This document shows positions 25,936-34,928 of a DNA stretch of 64,000 bases, one piece after another. A model generated the notes under the pieces. It was not told where the DNA came from and did no database searches. It saw nothing but the letters and a program-made list of their open reading frames with translations. Origin of the DNA: Candidatus Obscuribacterales bacterium (lineage in GTDB: Bacteria > Cyanobacteriota > Vampirovibrionia > Obscuribacterales > Obscuribacteraceae); assembly GCA_019637435.1 (NCBI GenBank), contig JAHBVO010000002.1:372001-436000 (forward strand), in the 5' to 3' direction. The position numbers and the translations under genes are program-made. Numbering within the stretch: the first letter of the stretch is position 1; every line of letters begins with the position of its first letter.

Positions 25936-27366
25936 ATGACTGCATCGAAAAGACCTTTAAGAGCCGTGATCTTGGCTGCCGGACAGGGCAAGCGCATGAA
26001 ATCGCGCAAGCCGAAGGTTTTGCATGACGTTTTAGGACTCTCGATTCTTTCTCGAGTCATCAAGGCCGTAATGGCTCTTGGCGTGGAGCATGTTCACATC
26101 GTAGTCGGGCACGAGTCAGAACAGATTAAGGACTACCTGGAAAAACATCACAGCACTGCCATTACCGAAGATTTTAAAACGATCTCACCTATCACAACTC
26201 ACCTGCAGGAGCCGCAGTTGGGGACCGGACATGCTCTCATGCAAGTGGCGCCGTATCTGAAAGATTTTAACGGCGACCTGCTAGTGACCGTGGGAGATGC
26301 TCCGCTGTTGACCGGTGAGACGCTCGCGCCTCTTCTGGAGACGCATGTTAAGGATAATGCTACGGTCACCATATTAAGTACCATTGTTCCTGATTCGAAA
26401 AACTACGGTCGTGTACTTCGTGATGAAAACTGCAGAGTCCGAGGCATTGTCGAAGACAAAGATGCCAGCGAGGAAGAGAAGAAAGTCAACGAAATCAACT
26501 CAGCGATTTACTGTTTCAAATGGCCCGATATAGAAGAAGGTCTGAAGGGTTTGAAAAACGACAACAAGCAAGGTGAATATTATCTCCCGGATCTGGCAGC
26601 CTGGGCGGTTTCCAAAGGGCTAATCCTTTCCGCATCAGTCGCAGAAGATTATCGAGAGGTTGCCGGGATTAACTCACGAGTTGAGCTCGCCGAAGCAATC
26701 AAGGATCTGCGCGATCTGACAGCCGAAAAGCTTGCGCTCGAAAGTGGCGTGACCATTGTCGATCCCGCATCCACATGGATATCACCTGAGGTCACGGTGG
26801 GTCAGGACTCAACGATTCTTCCGGGCACGCACTTGATGGGGAACATCAAGATTGGCTCGAATTGTGTAATTGGACCAAACACTGTTATGAAGGGTAATGT
26901 CGTTATCGGAGATAGAACCTCGGTGGTACTGTCTATGGTGCAGGACTCGAACATAGGCGAGGACTGCAAAGTCGGACCATTCTGTCACGTCCGAGAGGGC
27001 AATACCGTAGGCAACAACGTGAAGCTCGGAAATTTCGTAGAGATCAAGAAGAGTAACATCGGAAACAAAACCAATGTCGGTCATCTGAGTTACATCGGTG
27101 ATACCACTCTTGGTAGCAATGCCAATATAGGTGCAGGCACCATCACCGCAAACTACGATCACTTGACGAAGAAGAAACATAAAACTGCTATTGGTGACGG
27201 CGCTTCCACTGGCAGTAATTCAGTATTGGTCGCGCCAGTTTCAATCGGCGATAAGGCCGTAGTCGGAGCCGGAAGCGTGGTCACCAAGGACGTTCCATCA
27301 AGCGCTCTAGCCGTGGCGCGCTCCCAACAGAAGAACATTGATGGTTGGGCAGATCGCGAACGGTAA
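25936..27366 (+). CDS. glmU: Bifunctional GlmU: glucosamine-1-phosphate acetyltransferase / GlcNAc-1-P uridylyltransferase
   Basis: GlmU makes UDP-GlcNAc for peptidoglycan and lipopolysaccharide. The N-terminal uridylyltransferase shows LRAVILAAGQGKRMKSRKPKVLHDVLG, the LGTGHALMQ nucleotide site, VTVGDAPLLTGETL and INSAIYCF. The C-terminal left-handed beta helix has hexapeptide repeats ending in IGAGTITANYDHLTKKKHKTAIGDGA, with the catalytic-region motif NYDHLTK, then GAGSVVTKDVP. The total length is normal. The ATG at 25936 is preferred over the GTG at 25921, although neither has a strong ribosome-binding site. The upstream terminator suggests that expression may be attenuated. Confidence 0.96.
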   Translation: MTASKRPLRAVILAAGQGKRMKSRKPKVLHDVLGLSILSRVIKAVMALGVEHVHIVVGHESEQIKDYLEKHHSTAITEDFKTISPITTHLQEPQLGTGHALMQVAPYLKDFNGDLLVTVGDAPLLTGETLAPLLETHVKDNATVTILSTIVPDSKNYGRVLRDENCRVRGIVEDKDASEEEKKVNEINSAIYCFKWPDIEEGLKGLKNDNKQGEYYLPDLAAWAVSKGLILSASVAEDYREVAGINSRVELAEAIKDLRDLTAEKLALESGVTIVDPASTWISPEVTVGQDSTILPGTHLMGNIKIGSNCVIGPNTVMKGNVVIGDRTSVVLSMVQDSNIGEDCKVGPFCHVREGNTVGNNVKLGNFVEIKKSNIGNKTNVGHLSYIGDTTLGSNANIGAGTITANYDHLTKKKHKTAIGDGASTGSNSVLVAPVSIGDKAVVGAGSVVTKDVPSSALAVARSQQKNIDGWADRER

Positions 27367-27535
27367 GCGATAACTCTCATAGGTTCACAGTAAACGGCTG
27401 CCGATGAGCGGCTGGATAGAGCCGTGGAAAAACCTGGTGAAAACCCTGGGTTTCGTTCAGTGAGCCGTGGCTAGTCGACGTCAAGAACCGCTATTACGAT
27501 GTAATTAGCCTGTTCCTAACCGCGAGGGAGTTGCC

Positions 27536-28090
27536 GTGAACCCTTCTAAATTCGCTTGCCTTCTTTTGGCAATGCTCTTAACTGTTTTGAGTGCGTGTCC
27601 TTCGTATGCGCAAAAAGCAAGAAACGGAACCACTGCTGTCGGCTCTGCTTTTGTATCCAAGCCTCAGACCGGCTCCGGAGTAGTGAAAGGCGCCGGTATG
27701 GTCGCGCCGATTGAGCCGGCTGCTGGAACTACCACCGCTGCTGCTCCTGTTTTGCAAGGCGCCAGTTGCGGGACCATTGGTCCGGTTGGCACTGATGCAG
27801 TTGCGTCACCCGCGATAATCACGCCGATAAGCGCTGTTTCCCAACCACATCAGTTACCGCCTATTCCAACGCTTCTGTTTTTCACTCTCACTCTGACAGC
27901 GGCAGCCTGGGGGCTTCAAGATATCGCGAAAAAACGTCGAATCTCAATCATTAATGCAGGCGTTTTGGTCGGAGCTATAGTGCTCGCGCTCGGATTCACC
28001 TGGAACCTGTTTAACCAGGAGGAGGAGCACTACAGTCACTTTTCTCTGGGCATTGAAAGCGATGCAGACTTTCGCTTACGCCATTCATGA
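27536..28090 (+). CDS. Exported/membrane protein of unknown function
   Basis: GGGAG lies 5 bases before a GTG start. A signal peptide (ACLLLAMLLTVLSACPSYAQ) is followed by about 90 Ala/Gly/Pro/Thr-rich residues and then two membrane segments (PPIPTLLFFTLTLTAAAWGL and INAGVLVGAIVLALGFTWNLF). The C-terminal tail is acidic and hydrophilic. The stop overlaps the start of the next gene (ATGA), so the two are translationally coupled and probably act together in the membrane. No family is recognised. Confidence 0.65.
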   Translation: MNPSKFACLLLAMLLTVLSACPSYAQKARNGTTAVGSAFVSKPQTGSGVVKGAGMVAPIEPAAGTTTAAAPVLQGASCGTIGPVGTDAVASPAIITPISAVSQPHQLPPIPTLLFFTLTLTAAAWGLQDIAKKRRISIINAGVLVGAIVLALGFTWNLFNQEEEHYSHFSLGIESDADFRLRHS

Positions 28091-29151
28091 ATAGCGTCGA
28101 AGCCAAGCCGTATCCGTGGATACTACATCCGGTGCTCGATTTGGTCCTTGGATGTGGTGGCATTGTCTGGTTGCTTTTCGGAATCCACCTTTTCCTGCTG
28201 CCCGGTAACAGCCCTGATCTGGCAAAGCTAGCTGCCATCTCCGCCACGGGAGTGATTATATTTGCCGAGGCACATACCGCTGCAACGTTCGCTGTCGTCT
28301 ACCGAAACGAAGAAGTGTGCAGTCGATATCGGTTCTACACCGGATGGTTGGCGCAGATCTGCTTTGCCTTAGCGGTCGCAGGAATGATTCTTCCTTCGTT
28401 GACTCCCATTCTTATAAAAATCTACTTGCTAATGGTGCCGCATCATTTCCTCGCTCAAGCCTTCGGAGTAGCAATGCTTTATTGCATGAAGCGAGGCTAC
28501 AAAGTTGGTCGCTGGGAGCGAACAGCGCTCCTATATTTTGTTCGCAGCGTGACTGTTTACGCGACTATTCGCCAGCTCACGTATCGTGAGTGGAGCGGCG
28601 ACAGTTTTCTAGGAGTCGAGATACCTTTCTGGAAAGTGATACCAGATTTTGTAACAACCGCGTCCGAGCACTTTATGTTTTTCTCCGCGATAATCCTCTG
28701 CGGACTTGTCGTCGTTCGGTCCTTCCGAACGGGCGAGATTATGCCTTTCCCAGCCCAACTCGTATTGATCACTTGCGTGTCGGCATTCGTGATGGGACCG
28801 CAAGCAACCGGAATCTTTTGGCTGTATGTCAGCGCTTTCTTTCATGGAGCTCAATATCTGATGATAGTAATTGCGCAACGCATCAAGGATGCCGGGATGC
28901 CTGAAGGAATGTCGACTCATCAAATCTCGCGTCGATTACTCTCGCTTGCGGCGCTGCGATTTGTTTCTCTCATCGCGCTAATCACTTTTATCCTATACAA
29001 CGCTGTGCCGTTTGTTCTGCAGCATGTCGGCGTTGCATCGGTTGGAGCTGCTGCAGCCATTTTCACCACGGTCAACTTCTTTCACATCATCACGGATGGT
29101 GCCCTGTGGAAGTTACGCGACCCAAAACTCCGCGAGCAGTTGGTGGCATAA
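28087..29151 (+). CDS. Polytopic membrane protein with conserved histidines
   Basis: About eight to nine membrane helices over 354 residues. His residues lie in or next to helices at FAEAHTAATFAV, VPHHFLAQAFGV, SAFFHGAQYLM and NFFHIITDGALWKLRDPKLR. The last motif (H-x-x-x-D-G-x-x-W-K-x-R) resembles one seen in uncharacterised integral membrane proteins that recall di-iron membrane oxidases, as in carotene-cleaving Blh/Brp. That similarity is only suggestive. The gene overlaps the preceding small membrane gene by 4 bp. Confidence 0.65.
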   Translation: MNSVEAKPYPWILHPVLDLVLGCGGIVWLLFGIHLFLLPGNSPDLAKLAAISATGVIIFAEAHTAATFAVVYRNEEVCSRYRFYTGWLAQICFALAVAGMILPSLTPILIKIYLLMVPHHFLAQAFGVAMLYCMKRGYKVGRWERTALLYFVRSVTVYATIRQLTYREWSGDSFLGVEIPFWKVIPDFVTTASEHFMFFSAIILCGLVVVRSFRTGEIMPFPAQLVLITCVSAFVMGPQATGIFWLYVSAFFHGAQYLMIVIAQRIKDAGMPEGMSTHQISRRLLSLAALRFVSLIALITFILYNAVPFVLQHVGVASVGAAAAIFTTVNFFHIITDGALWKLRDPKLREQLVA

Positions 29152-29192
29152 AGGTGCCTTGCCTGGAAACAAAGTGGTGTTATGATGACACC

Positions 29193-29483
29193 ATGATTGA
29201 AACCACTCCGATGTTTTACACATATATTGTTCGGTGCAAGGACGGTACTTATTACACCGGTTGGACCAATGATCTGGAACAACGGATCGCCGCTCATAAT
29301 CAAGGAAAAGGTGCCAAGTATACGCGCAAGCGTGGTCCGGTCGAATTACTTGCGACCTGGATATCACCTTCTAAAAGTGAAGCGATGAAACTCGAGTATT
29401 CAATTAAACAAATGAGCCGCCACGAAAAGCAAATTCTGATAATGGAGCACATCACAGGATCCAGAAAGGCTGGAAACGGTTGA
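29193..29483 (+). CDS. GIY-YIG domain protein (UPF0213/YhbQ-like)
   Basis: A small nuclease-fold protein of about 96 residues. FYTYIVRCKDGTYYTGWTNDLEQRIAAHNQGKGAKYTRKRGPVELL contains the YIG-equivalent strands, the catalytic Arg in DLEQRI and the KYT-R motif of the YhbQ group. The late Glu in AMKLEYSIKQMSR completes the site. Family members are single-domain proteins with reported nuclease activity, but the cellular role is unclear. ATG 29193 is chosen over upstream in-frame codons because the extra N-terminal residues have no family similarity. It follows the membrane protein gene by 41 bp. Confidence 0.88.
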   Translation: MIETTPMFYTYIVRCKDGTYYTGWTNDLEQRIAAHNQGKGAKYTRKRGPVELLATWISPSKSEAMKLEYSIKQMSRHEKQILIMEHITGSRKAGNG

Positions 29484-29547
29484 CGCACATGTGCAAGATT
29501 CTACGTTCAGACTAAACGTGAACGCAGCTTGCGTTAGGTTCTACTCA

Positions 29548-29853
29548 CTAGCGTTCCAAATCCGGCAGCGTATCAGCATTAGGATCTAGATGTGAAAGAT
29601 AATCGAGGCGACGTCTTTCGGCTTCTGCGAAAGAATTCGATTCTATAGTTATGAATTTCACCAGATTCAGCGGTACCAGATTTTTTGAAAACTCGCTGTT
29701 AAACGGCTTGTCGCCTTCGCCATAGGATTCGATTTCTACATAATCATGGCCGATGCGGAGCACGCGGCCAGTCAGCGTCGTGCCATCGGAAAAATGCAGC
29801 CGCGCCCAGGAGCGTGAATCGCAAAGCTTCTCTAATCGGAGTTTAAGGTTCAT
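29548..29853 (-). CDS. Small protein with Sm-like beta barrel pattern
   Basis: The 101-residue protein has a strand pattern like Sm/LSm folds: WARLHFSDGTTLTGRVLRIGHDYVEIESYGE, then LVPLNLVKFITIES. The pattern 'phi-x-F-x-D-G-T-x-x-x-G-x-V-x-x-x-G-x-D-Y-V-x-I-E' is often seen in small RNA- or membrane-associated beta barrels. The C terminus is helical and charged (AEAERRRLDYLSHLDPNAD). There is no signal peptide. No nucleic-acid-binding residues can be proved, so the function is open. Downstream it is convergent with the GIY-YIG gene. Confidence 0.55.
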   Translation of the reverse strand: MNLKLRLEKLCDSRSWARLHFSDGTTLTGRVLRIGHDYVEIESYGEGDKPFNSEFSKNLVPLNLVKFITIESNSFAEAERRRLDYLSHLDPNADTLPDLER

Positions 29854-30306
29854 GACTGACCTCTCTGAGCCCCTTTCCTTATAAGCTCATAGTACCACCG
29901 TGTGTATATGTTTGGGGGGCAAACGGAATTGAGTCGTCATACTCTGCTTTTCCGGCTGTCGGATAATTTCGTTTTTCTATAGATTTGCAGTGTCTTAAAA
30001 TCGTCTCCGGATCTCGATATTCGAGATCTACCGCCACGATATGCGATGCAAACATCTCCTAAACTTTAGGAAGTCCAAAAGCTGCAACTGTAGAAGGGAA
30101 GAAGGGAAGCAACAGTTTTTCGTTAGATATCAAGACTTGTTGTTTTCGAACCAGAGACTAAACTGTTTGAGTGGGTCGAGCGCCTGAACCGCAGACACAG
30201 AGCCACTTTATATACATGTGCTAGTCCATCAATATAACGGTTCGCGAAACACCCAGTTTGCTATATGAAAGTCAACACTACCCTGTTACTAGAAAATGAG
30301 GACCGG
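29854..30306. other. 450-bp gene-poor region with a perfect 8-bp palindrome
   Basis: No convincing gene. A perfect inverted repeat GATCTCGA-TAT-TCGAGATC lies at 30010-30028. It is compact enough to be a regulator operator but has no T-run. A weaker AACTGT/ACAGTT pair near 30090-30120 is followed by T5. Confidence 0.4.
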
Positions 30307-30489
30307 ATGCAGGACGATACTTTGCCAGTCGCTTTGCAAAAACGAATTGACGAACTCAAAGAATTAGAATCGACTTATTGGGAAGACGAACTCTATTCTT
30401 ATGAAGCTCTAACAAACCCGACATACAGAACAGAATTAGAGCGTTGCTTCAACCTCGATCCGTTGGGTCCATTACCTCCGCGGCAATAA
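30307..30489 (+). CDS. Small acidic protein, possible gene (60 aa)
   Basis: ATG 30307 has GAGG 5 bases upstream, better than the earlier in-frame ATG at 30265. The product is acidic and helical (LQKRIDELKELESTYWEDELYSYEALTNPTY), without membrane or signal segments. The 3' end overlaps the 3' end of coaX on the other strand by 41 bp, which is unusual and lowers confidence. A structure-free, non-recognised protein; it may be a chance frame. Confidence 0.4.
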   Translation: MQDDTLPVALQKRIDELKELESTYWEDELYSYEALTNPTYRTELERCFNLDPLGPLPPRQ

Positions 30490-31228
30490 GATTGATCCCT
30501 TTCAAGGTCAAGTTCGAATCAAAGTAATCGACAGTTTCAGCAAGTGCATCGGAGAGGAAATTAGATAAACCTCCTGTTGCAACTACGACTGTTTTACCTT
30601 TGATTTCGCGCTTCGCTTCTGAGATCCATCGTTGTACGAAACCGACGTGAGCCAAAATCGTTCCGTTCATGATTGCCTCAGTGGTTGTGGTGGCAAGCGG
30701 ATTGAACTGGTTTTGAAAAACGTTCTCGACTTCGAGCAGTGGAAGCTGTTCTGTATTTGAATACAATGCTTTCAGGGTTTCTTTCAAACCCAACGTGATC
30801 ATTCCGCCTAGAAAACTTCCCGAGCTACTCACCGCAGTGAGAGTCGTTGCCGTGCCGAAATCCATGATGATTCCGGCGTCGGCAACGTCTTTCACATAGA
30901 GTTTTTTCATAGCTACACAATTGGCAAGTCTATCCAGACCGAGCGTCGGATAGAAATCACTGATGGCACGCTGTTCTTGAAGGGTAATCTCGGTCGTTGG
31001 AATTTCCGCTTGCTTGAGACGCGTGACCAGATCTTCGCGGGCAGACGGAACGACCGTGCTGATTGCCACCGTGGTGATGCCGTGTTCGCGATGTTTGCCA
31101 CCGATCGATAGGGCTGCGTCGGATGTTTCCTTGACACCGTGATACCACTTGGTTATGACCTCGCCATCTTCGAAGAGCGCACAAGCAATTGTTGAATTGC
31201 CTATATCGACTGCGATTCGTTTAACCAT
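30449..31228 (-). CDS. coaX: Type III pantothenate kinase CoaX
   Basis: CoaX phosphorylates pantothenate, the first step of coenzyme A synthesis. The ASKHA hallmarks are visible: AVDIGNSTIACALF (Asp8 as phosphate-binding acid), VVPSAREDLV, DRLANCVAM and IIMDFGTATTLTAV, followed by GGMITLGLKETLKAL. The length (259) is typical. AAAGGA lies upstream of the ATG. It is monocistronic on the minus strand, with about 100 bp between it and the amidase gene upstream. CoaX replaces the CoaA type in many phyla, including Cyanobacteria. Confidence 0.95.
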   Translation of the reverse strand: MVKRIAVDIGNSTIACALFEDGEVITKWYHGVKETSDAALSIGGKHREHGITTVAISTVVPSAREDLVTRLKQAEIPTTEITLQEQRAISDFYPTLGLDRLANCVAMKKLYVKDVADAGIIMDFGTATTLTAVSSSGSFLGGMITLGLKETLKALYSNTEQLPLLEVENVFQNQFNPLATTTTEAIMNGTILAHVGFVQRWISEAKREIKGKTVVVATGGLSNFLSDALAETVDYFDSNLTLKGINLIAAEVMDPTDRG

Positions 31229-31328
31229 GGTTGCGTGTTCCTTTCTGAACGCTTATCGGTATTTCAAACGATTGGATTGATACTGATACGATTGAAACTG
31301 TATTGAACTGAAATAGTGTGCGCCATAA

Positions 31329-33299
31329 CTAGTTCGCCGCGGACGGATTGAAATAGCGCTTCAACCCACCCACTAGTGATTGCGCAATTTTGTCTTGAAC
31401 TTCCGGTTTTATCAACTGACCGTATTCATCCGGGTGAATCATGAAACCAATTTCGACCAGTACTGACAGCTGATTTGATGGGCGCGTGAGCGCTAGATTC
31501 TGATAGCGTGAACCGATGTCAGGAAAACCGATATCGTGAACCAGCGCGTCTTTTAGAACTCTCGAAAGTTCCTGCGCTTGTGGGTGGTAGAAGTAAGCGG
31601 ATGAGCCATGTTCTTTCCAGGGATCTCGTCCTTCTGGAAGCGAGTTATTGTGTACTGAAAGGAGAACGTCCGCATTGTTGTTCCTCGCAATGTTGCAACG
31701 GTCGTACAGATCGAGATCGACGTCGGCGGTTCTCGTCATGATCACACGCGCCCCTTCTGCTTCCAAAATCTTTTTCAGTTTCAGACTTATGGCGAGGTTG
31801 AGTTGCGCCTCGGTAACTCCGGAGCAGCCGATGGAACCGGGGGCTGGACTACCGTGACCGGGGTCGACGCAGATTGTCAGTCCTGATAAAGCTCCGTTTC
31901 CTTTGCCGACATTCGGTGGATTTTTTAGATGAATAACAAGATTCGTGCCCTGATACGAGCCTGCAAAGCCCCACTGCTTGTTGCCCCGCACATTGACAGT
32001 CACCTCGTAAACATCGTCGGAGGCTTGTCTCCAGCTCACACCGTCGACCATTCCTGGCTCGTTTGCGTTGCGTGAAACGGTTCCTGACTGCGGCGCTTCA
32101 TCACCATCTTCGAATGCCGGCTTGTACTGCTGCGATGCGTAGTCGGTATCAGATGTGGCGCCATAAACTTTGACAACGAGACGATTTGGATTCAGTTTTT
32201 GCTCGATGTGAAAAGGGAGGCGCTGGTTGAGAGGGATTACCACTGCATCTCCGTATGTGCTACGCGAAATGTTCAGGGTGCTAACGAAACTTTTGGGAGG
32301 CGGACCTGATGTTCCCTGAGCGTTTTTTTCAAATGCCACGTCGGTTTGTTTAAGATAAACATGCTGATTAGGTCCGTATAAACAGCGAATGTTATCTCCC
32401 TGCCAGCCGTCGACAAGCAGGCGCACACCTTTGGGAAGCGGCGTCAGTCTTGCTTTATCGGGATTTACTCGAACGATGACGTCGTCTTTAGTTGTCTGGA
32501 CGATGTGCGGTTGGGTGAGAACTGTCACCGCCCCTGGTGCCACCGCGGAAATCGATTTGCCATCTTTCTTCAGAGTGAAACGAACTTTTGATGAATTAAA
32601 CTGATCGCCTGGCTGTATTTTATAGAACCCGACATAGAGGTCGTCGGCTCCCGCCGGCAGTGATTGAAATACTTTGCCGTACGCTATCGCGAGTCCATCG
32701 TTGACGTTCGGCGTGGCGGTCGGCGCACTCTGTTTCGAACCGTCTGATTTGGGTTTCGTCCCGGCTTTCTTTTGTCGCGCCTGTCTAACTTCGGGAGCGG
32801 AGCTGAGGGTGATGTCCTTGTTGTCGATTTTCACAGACATCGAGGCTCCTGGTGTACCGCGAACTTTCAATATCAGCAGGTCTCCGACCGATACGCCGGT
32901 GTCCGTTTTAGGCTCGATGGAATCTTCCGCTATCGCCATCTTGGATGGGCTTAGTGTCGCCGGCGGTATCGGACGAGTTATATGAATTACCTTTTCAGGT
33001 AGCGAATTATCTGCGGCTGAAACCGAAATTGTATTCGAGCCGGGTTTAAGTGGAACGACGTGAGCATAAAAGCCCTGAGCATTCTTGCGAACCGGTGCCC
33101 CGTTAATCAGTATCGGTTTATCTGGAGCGGCAGCACCGACAACGAAAGTCGACTTACCTGGAACTTTGCCACCATCTTTGGGGTGTGCGATATAGATTGA
33201 ATTCTTCTCCGGCGATTCAATTAGCTGGGCTGAACATGGAGGTGTGCAAATTGTCTGAGCAACCAGGGTCGCGGCTATACAAGCGGATTTGAGCCTCAT
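31329..33299 (-). CDS. N-acetylmuramoyl-L-alanine amidase (Amidase_3) with large N-terminal domains
   Basis: Cleaves the amide bond between MurNAc and the peptide in peptidoglycan. The C-terminal 190 residues hold the zinc motifs: ICVDPGHGSPAPG (His about 481), GVTEAQLN and LLSVHNNSLPEGR, with the catalytic Glu in LVEIGFMIHPDE. A signal peptide (CIAATLVAQTICTPPCSAQ) leads. Residues 30-470 contain several beta-rich segments, including a bacterial Ig-like first unit (PKDGGKVPGKSTFVVGAAAP) and an AMIN-like stretch (LPFHIEQKLNPNRLVVKVYGATSD). Its start overlaps the stop of the DUF547 gene (33296-33299). Confidence 0.9.
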   Translation of the reverse strand: MRLKSACIAATLVAQTICTPPCSAQLIESPEKNSIYIAHPKDGGKVPGKSTFVVGAAAPDKPILINGAPVRKNAQGFYAHVVPLKPGSNTISVSAADNSLPEKVIHITRPIPPATLSPSKMAIAEDSIEPKTDTGVSVGDLLILKVRGTPGASMSVKIDNKDITLSSAPEVRQARQKKAGTKPKSDGSKQSAPTATPNVNDGLAIAYGKVFQSLPAGADDLYVGFYKIQPGDQFNSSKVRFTLKKDGKSISAVAPGAVTVLTQPHIVQTTKDDVIVRVNPDKARLTPLPKGVRLLVDGWQGDNIRCLYGPNQHVYLKQTDVAFEKNAQGTSGPPPKSFVSTLNISRSTYGDAVVIPLNQRLPFHIEQKLNPNRLVVKVYGATSDTDYASQQYKPAFEDGDEAPQSGTVSRNANEPGMVDGVSWRQASDDVYEVTVNVRGNKQWGFAGSYQGTNLVIHLKNPPNVGKGNGALSGLTICVDPGHGSPAPGSIGCSGVTEAQLNLAISLKLKKILEAEGARVIMTRTADVDLDLYDRCNIARNNNADVLLSVHNNSLPEGRDPWKEHGSSAYFYHPQAQELSRVLKDALVHDIGFPDIGSRYQNLALTRPSNQLSVLVEIGFMIHPDEYGQLIKPEVQDKIAQSLVGGLKRYFNPSAAN

Positions 33300-34135
33300 T
33301 CCGTCTCCTTCGGTGAGAGGGCTGTGTCATTGAGTGTTGGGTCGATTCTTGAAAAATAGGTTTTAGTTATCATCAAATTCGTGAGATCCGGAACGTTCTT
33401 GCCGCTCATTCTCATGACCGCGAAGGTATGGGGGTCATACTTGGACCGGTTGAGTATCCGCTCGTATCGCTTGAGTAGCGGGGATAGCAAGTACTCCAAT
33501 CTTTCCTCATCGTAGTAGACATTGTGTTCGTTGTTCACAAATTTGTATGCCGCTAACTTCGCGTCAGCCTCAAGTGTTTCCGGCGTTATCGCGTGCGCCG
33601 TCAAAGGCGGATAGCCGACTGAACCTCGGGAGATCAGAAACACCGTACTGACTGGCAAGCGTTTGTCATCCATCTGATTTATCGCCTGGTCATAAACGCG
33701 TGAAACGGAAAGGGTTTCGCCGCCGATGATGTATGGTGTCTGGCTCCAGAACTGGGAAATCTGATCCGTTGATGTTATTGGATAGTGGTCGCAAATCAGT
33801 TTTAGAGTGAGAAGATTTTGGGCGTTGATCCAGAAGGACGCGCGTTCCTTCTCGCTGTTCAATTTGTCAGGTGCGATCGCCTCAATCGCTTCGACAGCCT
33901 TCTTGAGGTCCGGGTCGTCTTTCAATTTCGCGTAGTCAACGCGTCCGTCCTTCACGTATTTTTTCAGTAACTGGTCATATGTGGAAAAACGATAGGATTC
34001 CGGATGCTCGACATGCAGCATCAATGCGCGAGTATTTTCAGGAAGATGACGCACCGCGTACATGACCAGCAATAGCGCTCCGAGCGCGATGGCTGCAATC
34101 GGTAGAATTTTTGCGCCTTCGAGATTGGGAAGCAT
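33296..34135 (-). CDS. DUF547 family membrane-anchored protein
   Basis: A signal anchor (ILPIAAIALGALLLVMYAV) is followed by the DUF547 pattern: FDQLLKKYV-type start, FWINAQNLLTLKLICDHYPITS, YIIGGETLSVSRVYDQ, SRGSVGYPPLTAHA and YEEERLEYLLSPLLKRY-like end. The usual SCPPL triplet is here GYPPL, so the conserved Cys is missing. DUF547 proteins have no settled function. The stop codon overlaps the amidase start by 4 bp (ATGA), so the pair is translationally coupled and a joint role in the cell envelope is plausible. Confidence 0.82.
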   Translation of the reverse strand: MLPNLEGAKILPIAAIALGALLLVMYAVRHLPENTRALMLHVEHPESYRFSTYDQLLKKYVKDGRVDYAKLKDDPDLKKAVEAIEAIAPDKLNSEKERASFWINAQNLLTLKLICDHYPITSTDQISQFWSQTPYIIGGETLSVSRVYDQAINQMDDKRLPVSTVFLISRGSVGYPPLTAHAITPETLEADAKLAAYKFVNNEHNVYYDEERLEYLLSPLLKRYERILNRSKYDPHTFAVMRMSGKNVPDLTNLMITKTYFSRIDPTLNDTALSPKETE

Positions 34136-34522
34136 TTTTGTATTGCTCGTGTTGCGAGTGGTGTTGCTAGCTTTTGGTGTCGCAGAAACTCTATTAAAAG
34201 CTCATTTAATTGTATACCGTTGCGACACTTGCGGCTCGTCGATTGTTTCGGGTGTTCTGACGCTCCGGTTAAGTGCTTGCCGCTCTACCTTCGTTATAGA
34301 TGTAGGGCTGTTGAGGTTCCTTGTCCCACCGCTTTCATCGAGCAGGCATTGTGGGCTGTTTTTGGTGCTAAGAAGATAAAGAAATCGAGATGAGGACTGG
34401 GCTTGATGACCGCTATGGTTTCGCGCCGGCAGAGCTATTCTGAGACATACCGGGCGGCGAGCTCACAATAAGATTTACTTGAAACACTGAGTGAATCAAG
34501 TCCCGCAGGAGGAGATTCTAAA
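34136..34522. other. Divergent intergenic region, 387 bp
   Basis: Between the DUF547 gene (minus) and a small secreted-protein gene (plus). It should hold both promoters. An open frame of 105 codons (34062-34379) overlaps the DUF547 start and has shadow-like composition. Only the strong ribosome-binding site AGGAGGAG (about 34507-34514) for the downstream gene is clear. Confidence 0.35.
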
Positions 34523-34840
34523 ATGAGATATATGCCACTATTACTTTCAGCAGCCATGCTCCTGGGTCTCAGTGGTCCCGCATTAGCGGACTGGGATTAT
34601 GATGACTACAAGGATATGGTTCACGACCGCAACGAAGCCTATCGCAAAGCGGTCAAGCGACAGAACAAGTATTACCGAGAAGCCTATAAACACGGCTATG
34701 GGGTAAGAACCTTGCCCGGCTACTACGGTAGCTATTACAGCCAGCCGTATTACGGAAATCACTACTACAACAACGGCTACGGCTACGGTTACAACCGTGG
34801 CGGTGGGCTTGTAGGCGGAATTCTTAGAGCGATTTTCTAG
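34523..34840 (+). CDS. Small secreted Tyr/Gly-rich protein
   Basis: The strong ribosome-binding site AGGAGGAG precedes ATG 34523. A signal peptide (MPLLLSAAMLLGLSGPALA) leads to a 85-residue mature part with charged helical sequence (DYKDMVHDRNEAYRKAVKRQNKYYREAYKHGYG). It then becomes a Tyr/Gly/Asn-rich tail with YGSYYSQPYYGNHYYNNGYG and ends GGGLVGGILRAIF. Such tails often interact with surfaces or form fibrous layers. No family is recognised. It is followed after 88 bp by another very small membrane gene. Confidence 0.7.
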   Translation: MRYMPLLLSAAMLLGLSGPALADWDYDDYKDMVHDRNEAYRKAVKRQNKYYREAYKHGYGVRTLPGYYGSYYSQPYYGNHYYNNGYGYGYNRGGGLVGGILRAIF

Positions 34841-34928
34841 AAATCGCTCGACGGTGAAATTGCCGGCGCAGACCGTGTATACAAGCGGTTGTGCCGGTCT
34901 TAGTAAGGCGTTGGAAGAGAGGTTAATT

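Noticed and set aside
27381-27480. Repeated GAGCCGTGG and partial inverted repeats after glmU
   Set aside because: Short 9-bp repeats and a 5-bp stem without a T-run; not enough for a terminator or a repeat family.
34062-34379. 105-codon frame antisense to the DUF547 start
   Set aside because: It overlaps a well-supported gene and has no ribosome-binding site or recognisable motif.
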